Positions 12,230 to 16,261 of a stretch of DNA of 16,261 bases are shown here, in pieces (position 1 is the stretch's first letter; each line of letters opens with the position of its first letter). This DNA comes from an uncultured Oscillospiraceae bacterium (GTDB lineage Bacteria > Bacillota > Clostridia > Oscillospirales > Oscillospiraceae): positions 1 through 16,261 of the forward strand of contig CAJTVM010000060.1 of the NCBI GenBank assembly GCA_910579595.1, read 5' to 3'. The notes beneath the pieces were generated by a model. That model saw only the letters and a program-made list of their open reading frames with translations, was not told where the DNA came from and searched no databases. The translations under genes were made by a program, and so were the position numbers.

Positions 12230-12421
12230 ATGAAGGTCGTTCGCCTGGTCATGAAAATTGTGGCCTTGGTCATGGTGGTGGCCGCCGCCGTCTGCGCGAT
12301 TGTGGCGTTCTGGGATAAGATTGTGGATCTGTTCTACACCATTGCCGACAAACTGGAGGAGAAGAAAGCGGATCGCAGCTTTCTTTCCGAGTACGACGAT
12401 TACGCGGACTGCGAATTGTAA
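12230..12421 (+). CDS. 63-aa small membrane protein
   Basis: ATG 12230 follows GGGGAGGAGG. The protein has one N-terminal transmembrane helix (about residues 5-27, RLVMKIVALVMVVAAAVCAI and on), an amphipathic, charged stretch (DKIVDLFYTIADKLEEKK) and an acidic tail (SEYDDYADCEL) with a near-terminal cysteine. It looks like a membrane-anchored small cytoplasmic domain. It is second in a two-gene operon ended by the hairpin at 12425-12462. Similar short proteins with an SEYDDYAD-type tail seem familiar from gut Clostridia, but I know no function. Confident as a gene, not as to role. Confidence 0.75.
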   Translation: MKVVRLVMKIVALVMVVAAAVCAIVAFWDKIVDLFYTIADKLEEKKADRSFLSEYDDYADCEL

Positions 12422-12424
12422 GTG

Positions 12425-12462
12425 AAAAAGTCCCGCCTGTCTCCGAACAGGCGGGACTTTTT
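12425..12462. terminator. bidirectional terminator between the small-protein operon and tsaD
   Basis: A perfect 16-bp stem (12425-12440 with 12447-12462, loop CTCCGA) has AAAAAG/CTTTTT ends, giving a T tract in both directions. It ends the plus-strand small-protein operon and the minus-strand tsaD cluster, whose stop is at 12482. Confidence 0.9.
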
Positions 12463-12481
12463 GTGCGGCGATCCCGGTTGA

Positions 12482-13492
12482 TCAGCCCTTGGAGATGTCC
12501 AGGCTGGCCCTGGCGTTCAGCTCCCAGCCGGCGGTGCGGCCCGCCAGGAACTCGTAATAGCCCTGGCTGCCGATCATGGCGGCGTTGTCCCCGCACAGGG
12601 CCAGAGGGGGCAGCCACAGTTTTGCGCCAGCCTTTTGACAGGCCGCTTCCAGGTCGGCGCGGATGCGGCTGTTGGCGGCTACGCCCCCCGCCACGGCGAT
12701 CTTGTGGTAGCCCGTTATGGCGTTGGCCTCCATCACCCGGGGGATGAGGGAGTCGGACACGGCGGCGGCGAAGGACGCGGCCAGGTCATGGAGATCCAGG
12801 GGTTCGCCCTTCTGCTCCGCGTTGTGGATGGTGTTAAGCACCGCCGTTTTCAGTCCCGAGAAGGACATATCCAGCGGGTGGCCGGCCACATGGGCACGGG
12901 GGAACACGAAGGCCTTGTCGTTCCCCCCCTGGGCCATTTTGTCCATGGGCCCGCCGCCGGGGTAGCCCAGCCCCAGCACCCGAGCGGTTTTGTCAAAGCA
13001 CTCCCCCGCCGCGTCGTCCCGGGTACCGCCCAGCACCTCGAAGTGGGTGTAGTCCTTCACGTCCACCAGGGCGGTGGTGCCTCCGGACACGCACAGGCAC
13101 AGGAAGGGGGGGGCCAGGTCTGGGTGGGCAATGTAGTTGGCGGCGATGTGCCCCCGGACGTGATGAACGGGGATCAGCGGCACCCCCAGCCCATAGGCGG
13201 CGGACTTGGCAAAGGACACCCCCACCAGAAGCGCCCCAATCAGCCCCGGGGCGTAGGTGACGGCGATGGCGTCGATGTCCCCCTTGGACAGGCCGGACTG
13301 CCGCAGGGCCTCGTCCGCCAGGCCGGAGATGGCCTCTACGTGCTTGCGGGAGGCGATTTCCGGCACTACGCCGCCGTAGATGGCGTGCATATCCGCCGAG
13401 GAGGCGATGAGGTTGGACAGCACCGTGCGGCCGTCCTTGACCACGGCGGCGGCGGTCTCGTCGCAGGAGGATTCAAAGGCCAGAATGTTCAT
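12482..13492 (-). CDS. tsaD: tRNA N6-adenosine threonylcarbamoyltransferase
   Basis: Transfers the threonylcarbamoyl group from threonylcarbamoyl-AMP to A37 of ANN-decoding tRNAs, working with TsaB and TsaE. The 336-aa length is usual. Motifs: ESSCDETAAAVV at the N terminus, VPEIASRKHVE, HHVRGH with the two metal-ligand histidines (about residues 110-115), CVSGGTTALV, GYPGGGPMDK, SFSGLKTAV, AVAGGVAANSRIR and CGDNAAMI with the metal-ligand Asp. ATG 13492 gives the family's standard start (MNILAFESSCDE); GTG 13501, three codons earlier, is better spaced from GAGAG and may be used instead. It is last in a cluster with rimI and two more GNAT genes; tsaB and tsaE are not in the window. Confidence 0.95.
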   Translation of the reverse strand: MNILAFESSCDETAAAVVKDGRTVLSNLIASSADMHAIYGGVVPEIASRKHVEAISGLADEALRQSGLSKGDIDAIAVTYAPGLIGALLVGVSFAKSAAYGLGVPLIPVHHVRGHIAANYIAHPDLAPPFLCLCVSGGTTALVDVKDYTHFEVLGGTRDDAAGECFDKTARVLGLGYPGGGPMDKMAQGGNDKAFVFPRAHVAGHPLDMSFSGLKTAVLNTIHNAEQKGEPLDLHDLAASFAAAVSDSLIPRVMEANAITGYHKIAVAGGVAANSRIRADLEAACQKAGAKLWLPPLALCGDNAAMIGSQGYYEFLAGRTAGWELNARASLDISKG

Positions 13493-13509
13493 CAATATCA
13501 CGCTTTCTC

Positions 13510-13989
13510 TCAGAGTAAATCAAGCTGGTAATACCGGGAGGAAACACCGTCCTCGGTAAATTCCTCCACCAGCCGGAAGCCGTTTTTCTCCAGCACCCGG
13601 ATAGAGGAGATATTGTCCGTGAAGGTAAACGCCCCCAAGGTCTTAAGGCCAAACCTGGGGACAATCTCGCTCAGGAACAGTCCCAGCGCCTGGGACGCCA
13701 CACCCTGTCCCCAAAGGGACGGCTCAAAGACACAATAGCTTACCATGGCGCCGGGCGTGCCGTCCGGATCGATGCCGTAGCACCAGACATCGCCCACATA
13801 GGTCCCGTCCGCCCAGATGGTGCGCCCATAGCTGGACGCGCCGGGACGTTGGGAGGCATGGAAGTCCGCCACCGCCTCCTCCACCGTCCGGGCCTTCAGG
13901 GGCAGGGTGGCGCGTATGGCTTCCGTGTTCATTCGTTCAAAGGAACGCTCCGCGCTTTCAGCAGTGCGGCTTCCTAGCATGATGTCCAT
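13510..13989 (-). CDS. GNAT-family N-acetyltransferase (RimJ/RimL-like)
   Basis: Acetyl-CoA-dependent acetyltransferase of unknown substrate, 159 aa. The GNAT core is visible: VWCYGIDPDGTPGAMVSYCV (strand region), FEPSLWGQGVASQALGLFL with the acetyl-CoA pyrophosphate-binding Gln-Gly-x-x-Ser/Ala loop, and FTDNISSIRVLEKNGFRLV, the RimJ/RimL-like C-terminal signature. ATG 13989 lies one base after the stop of the upstream gene and is preceded by AAAGGA. An ATG at 14019 would overlap the upstream gene by 29 bp and has its GGAGG touching the ATG, so it is disfavoured. The tsaD start is 17 bp past its stop. It may acetylate a protein or small molecule; nothing here tells which. Confidence 0.85.
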   Translation of the reverse strand: MDIMLGSRTAESAERSFERMNTEAIRATLPLKARTVEEAVADFHASQRPGASSYGRTIWADGTYVGDVWCYGIDPDGTPGAMVSYCVFEPSLWGQGVASQALGLFLSEIVPRFGLKTLGAFTFTDNISSIRVLEKNGFRLVEEFTEDGVSSRYYQLDLL

Positions 13990-13990
13990 G

Positions 13991-14635
13991 TCAGGCCCGG
14001 TCCTTTCGGTTTCCCTCATCCTCCAGGGGGGCGGGGTAGTCCTCCTCCACCCACTCCGGCGCGGGCTTGACGGCCTCGCCGGGTTTCAGGGGAAGCTGGA
14101 TGTACCGTTCCATATGTGCCGGGGAGAAGTATCCGGCGTACACCCCACGATGGAGGGCCTCCACCTTCCGATCGTCCGTCTCCGGGCCCCGGTACAGGCA
14201 GTTGAAATGCACCCCGAACAGGGCGCACTCGTAGTCCAGCACCCGGAAGCCGTTGCGCTCGTAGAAGGCAATCCGGCGGCGGCGCAGGTCGTTTTCGGCG
14301 GGGTCGTCTGAATTGGGCTTTTCCGCCTCGCCGAAGATCTGGCCGTAGCGCTCCACCAGCAGGGCCAGGATCTGGGCGCCCAACCCGCCGCTGCGCAGGC
14401 CCCGGAGCACGCCAAAATATTCCAGCAGCGCCCCCTCCCGGCCCTCGGGCCGCCAAGCCAGGGCGTAGCCAATGGGTTTGTCCCCCTCCTTGACCAGCAG
14501 GGGGTCGTACCGCCCCAGATCCATCAGACGGAGCATGGCGGACAAGGGCTTCAGCTCCGCCTTGGGAAAGTCCGCCACCATTTCATTCTGGTAGACGGCG
14601 GTCAGCCCGTCCTTGTTCAGCAGTTGCAGTTCCAT
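13991..14635 (-). CDS. GNAT-family N-acetyltransferase, unknown substrate
   Basis: The 214-aa protein has a GNAT fold in its middle: DKPIGYALAWRPEG, LLEYFGVLRGLRSGGLGAQI with the acetyl-CoA loop (RSGGLGA, about residue 82), then RRRRIAFYERNGFRVLDYEC. An insert (GQIFGEAEKPNSDD) lies before the last GNAT motif. The C-terminal 60 residues (from about 150) are an extra segment with an acidic, proline-containing end and no recognised domain. ATG 14635 is preceded by AAAGGAG. It lies 12 bp past the rimI stop, and its own stop nearly touches the next GNAT gene. Proteins of this layout are often annotated only as GNAT; I cannot name a substrate. Confidence 0.85.
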   Translation of the reverse strand: MELQLLNKDGLTAVYQNEMVADFPKAELKPLSAMLRLMDLGRYDPLLVKEGDKPIGYALAWRPEGREGALLEYFGVLRGLRSGGLGAQILALLVERYGQIFGEAEKPNSDDPAENDLRRRRIAFYERNGFRVLDYECALFGVHFNCLYRGPETDDRKVEALHRGVYAGYFSPAHMERYIQLPLKPGEAVKPAPEWVEEDYPAPLEDEGNRKDRA

Positions 14636-14647
14636 TCTTTTTCTCCT

Positions 14648-15091
14648 TTAAAACGTAAGCGTCATTAAGATCGCGTCCTCTTTTGGCGCATCGTAGTAGT
14701 TTTTTCGCCGTCCCACGGCGGCGAAGCCGTGCTTCTCGTACAGGGCGATGGCGGGAATGTTGGAGGCGCGCACCTCCAGCATCAGAACGGACAGTCGCTC
14801 CCGCCCGAAGCCGGTGAGCGCCCTCAGCAGCGCGTCCGCCACCCCCTGGCGGCGGGCGTCCGGGGCCACGGCGATGTTGTCCAGATTGCCCTCATCCAGC
14901 ACGGTGGACAGCACAGCGTAGCCCAGCGCCGCGCCGTCCTCCCCCTCTGCCAGCAGGATACACACCCGGGGGTTTTCCAGCGCGTCACGGAACAAATCCT
15001 CGCTCCAGGGGTCGGCGGGGAAGCAGACCTGCTCCAGCGCGGCAAGCTGGGGCAAGTGGGCGGCGGTTATAGGTACAATGCGGAAGCTCAT
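14648..15091 (-). CDS. rimI: ribosomal protein bS18-alanine N-acetyltransferase RimI
   Basis: GNAT enzyme that acetylates the N-terminal alanine of ribosomal protein S18 and probably other proteins. The 147-aa length is typical. Motifs: LEQVCFPADPWSEDLF (the RimI N-terminal Phe-Pro-x-x-Trp-Ser signature), LDNIAVAPDARRQGVADALL with the acetyl-CoA loop, then LEVRASNIPAIALYEKHGF and RRKNYYDAPKEDAILM at the C terminus. ATG 15091 overlaps the upstream stop by 4 bp (ATGA), so it is coupled to the nucleoside phosphorylase gene. rimI close to tsaD is a widespread arrangement; here two further GNAT genes separate them. Confidence 0.9.
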   Translation of the reverse strand: MSFRIVPITAAHLPQLAALEQVCFPADPWSEDLFRDALENPRVCILLAEGEDGAALGYAVLSTVLDEGNLDNIAVAPDARRQGVADALLRALTGFGRERLSVLMLEVRASNIPAIALYEKHGFAAVGRRKNYYDAPKEDAILMTLTF

Positions 15092-15840
15092 AGCCTTGAG
15101 GCCACCTCCAGCGCGATCCGCAGGTATTTTTCGCGTGTGGACATAGAGACGTTCCCCAGAGTACGCCGGTCCCAGGTGGCTCCGTCCAGGCAGTCCTCGG
15201 CGTAAATGAACTGGTATATCTCCGCGCCCCGGAACTGGGCCACCGCCATGACGGAGGCGCACTCCATGTCCACGGCGATACAGCCGTCCGCCTTGCGCTT
15301 CTCCATGTTGTTCCGGGTCTCGCGGTAGAAGGCGTCGGTGGTCCACACCCGGCCCTGCACATAGGGCAGGTGCAGCTCGTCGAAAATCTCGCCTAAGCGC
15401 TGGGCCGTGGGGATGTCCACATAGTCGCTGACCGGCATATAGTGGTAGCTGGTGCCCTCGTCCCGGTAGGCGGCGGTGGGGATGATGAACCGTCCGGCGG
15501 CCAGGGAGGCGTCCAGCACTCCGCAGGAGCCGTAGAGCAGCACCTTTTTTGCGCCTAAGGCCAACGCTTCCTCCAACAGGCCCGCCGTGCCCGCGCCGCC
15601 GATGAGGGTATGGAAAACGCCGACGTCTTTGCCGTTCCAGGAGAACTTGTAGACCGGGACGGGCCGTCCGCCCCGGAGCGTGGCAACGGTCTCTGTTTCA
15701 CAGATATCTTGCAAGATATGAATGGTCTTATCCGAAAAGGTGAGGACGACCGTCTCGGGGAAGCCCTCCTGAGGAGAGTACATGGAGGACGGTTTCAGAA
15801 TTTCCTCGGAATCGGGGTCAAAGGTGTCAAATAAGCTCAT
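15088..15840 (-). CDS. nucleoside phosphorylase (PNP/UDP family)
   Basis: Phosphorolytic cleavage of purine nucleosides or uridine for salvage; the family also includes MTA/SAH nucleosidases. The 250-aa protein has GVFHTLIGGAGTAGLLEEAL (phosphate-site region), LLYGSCGVLDASLAAGRFI, TDAFYRET and the family signature VDMECASVMAVAQF, with Glu and Met of the nucleoside site, then YAEDCLDGATW where the catalytic Asp is expected. The C terminus has RIALEVASRL. ATG 15840 is preceded by AAGGAGG. First gene of the visible minus-strand cluster ending in tsaD, with 92 bp to the polA stop. Substrate choice (uridine, guanosine/inosine or other) cannot be told from this sequence. Confidence 0.88.
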   Translation of the reverse strand: MSLFDTFDPDSEEILKPSSMYSPQEGFPETVVLTFSDKTIHILQDICETETVATLRGGRPVPVYKFSWNGKDVGVFHTLIGGAGTAGLLEEALALGAKKVLLYGSCGVLDASLAAGRFIIPTAAYRDEGTSYHYMPVSDYVDIPTAQRLGEIFDELHLPYVQGRVWTTDAFYRETRNNMEKRKADGCIAVDMECASVMAVAQFRGAEIYQFIYAEDCLDGATWDRRTLGNVSMSTREKYLRIALEVASRL

Positions 15841-15843
15841 TGT

Positions 15844-15932
15844 TCATTACCTCCTTATCAATAGCGGCCGCGGGTCGCGGTTGGAAGCGAGGAGCAAGGG
15901 AGCGGCATGAGGGAAGCGGACTTTGCGACGAG
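15844..15932. other. GC-rich intergenic stretch between polA and the nucleoside phosphorylase gene
   Basis: Holds the phosphorylase ribosome site (around 15850) and a GC-rich stretch with blocks such as TTGGAAGCGAGGAGC and GGGAAGCGGA. These recall the flanks of the dispersed repeat (6062-6161, 9484-9556), but no matching hairpin is present. No clear promoter or terminator. Confidence 0.3.
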
Positions 15933-16261
15933 CTAATGGCACTCCGCCCAGGTGCGCCCCGCCTTGGCGTCTGCAACCAGCGGCACCGACAGCGCCGCTA
16001 CGCCCTCCATCTCCTCTTGGAGCAGGGCTTTTACCTGGTCCGCCTCGCCCTCGGGGCACTCCACGATCAGCTCGTCGTGCACTTGCAAAACCAGACGGGC
16101 CTCCAGTTTTTCCGCCCGCAGGCGGGCGTCTACCTTGATCATGGCCAGCTTGATGATATCCGCCGCCGTGCCCTGGATGGGCATATTCAGCGCCACCCGC
16201 TCCCCGAAGGACCGGGTGTTGAAGTTGGAGCTTTTCAGCTCCGGCAGCCAGCGCCGCCGCC
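15933..16261 (-). CDS. polA: DNA polymerase I, C-terminal part (gene runs off the window)
   Basis: Only the last 109 codons or so are present; the gene continues past 16261. The visible part is the end of the family A polymerase palm/fingers: SFGERVALNMPIQGTAADII in overlapping form, KLAMIKVDARLRAEKLEARL, then VLQVHDELIVECPEGEA with the motif C His-Asp-Glu that binds catalytic metal, and the closing helix and AGRTWAECH. The stop is TAG 15933-15935. PolA fills gaps in repair and replaces RNA primers. Transcribed towards the phosphorylase/rimI/tsaD cluster. Confidence 0.95.
   Translation of the reverse strand, partial: RRRWLPELKSSNFNTRSFGERVALNMPIQGTAADIIKLAMIKVDARLRAEKLEARLVLQVHDELIVECPEGEADQVKALLQEEMEGVAALSVPLVADAKAGRTWAECH

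Overview
The window looks like a piece of the core chromosome of an anaerobic, spore-forming, fairly GC-rich Clostridia member, most likely Oscillospirales (Flavonifractor/Lawsonibacter/Intestinimonas-like). The taxonomic placement is inference. It rests on dipicolinate synthase genes (endospores), rubrerythrin (anaerobe), strong AGGAGG-type ribosome binding sites and classic sigma-A promoters with 17-bp spacers.

Layout. 1-290: AT-rich, gene-free, with terminator-like hairpins. 290-788: a minus-strand tRNA transcription unit. It has one complete tRNA-Arg(CCU) at its distal end and three tRNA-Arg 5' halves upstream, each cut at the anticodon loop; two of these belong to a 115-bp tandem repeat. 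920-2749: typA/bipA (+), convergent with an archaeal/Thermotoga-type S-adenosylhomocysteine hydrolase gene (2791-4035, -). 4036-4548: ahcY promoter and leader hairpin, a 162-bp MITE, a gene remnant and a partial structured repeat. 4549-5979: nicotinate phosphoribosyltransferase (-) with a NiaR-like operator inside its promoter. 6179-6814: rubrerythrin (-). 6996-7886: an AT-rich two-gene cassette (-) encoding a 197-aa unknown protein and an overlooked 58-aa membrane protein. 8021-9468: dpaA-dpaB (+). 9469-9914: a structured repeat, then a promoter and long leader containing a 62-codon upstream ORF that leads into a CorA-type transporter (9915-10841, +). 11093-11985: LytTR regulator plus DUF3021-type membrane protein (+). 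12099-12421: two very small membrane proteins (+). 12482-15840: a minus-strand cluster of nucleoside phosphorylase, rimI, two further GNAT acetyltransferases and tsaD. 15933-16261: the 3' end of polA (-).

How the genes work together. Most are housekeeping genes: translation (typA, rimI, tsaD, tRNA-Arg), methyl-cycle and NAD salvage (ahcY, pncB), nucleoside metabolism, DNA repair, metal transport, oxygen defence and spore maturation. The less ordinary material lies between them. The best candidates for something undescribed are (a) the AT-rich 197-aa/58-aa cassette with its strong promoter and odd start site, (b) a dispersed hairpin repeat that abuts stop codons and has no U-tract, (c) the co-transcribed truncated tRNA-Arg halves, and (d) the corA leader, where an upstream ORF and a hairpin both cover the ribosome binding site.
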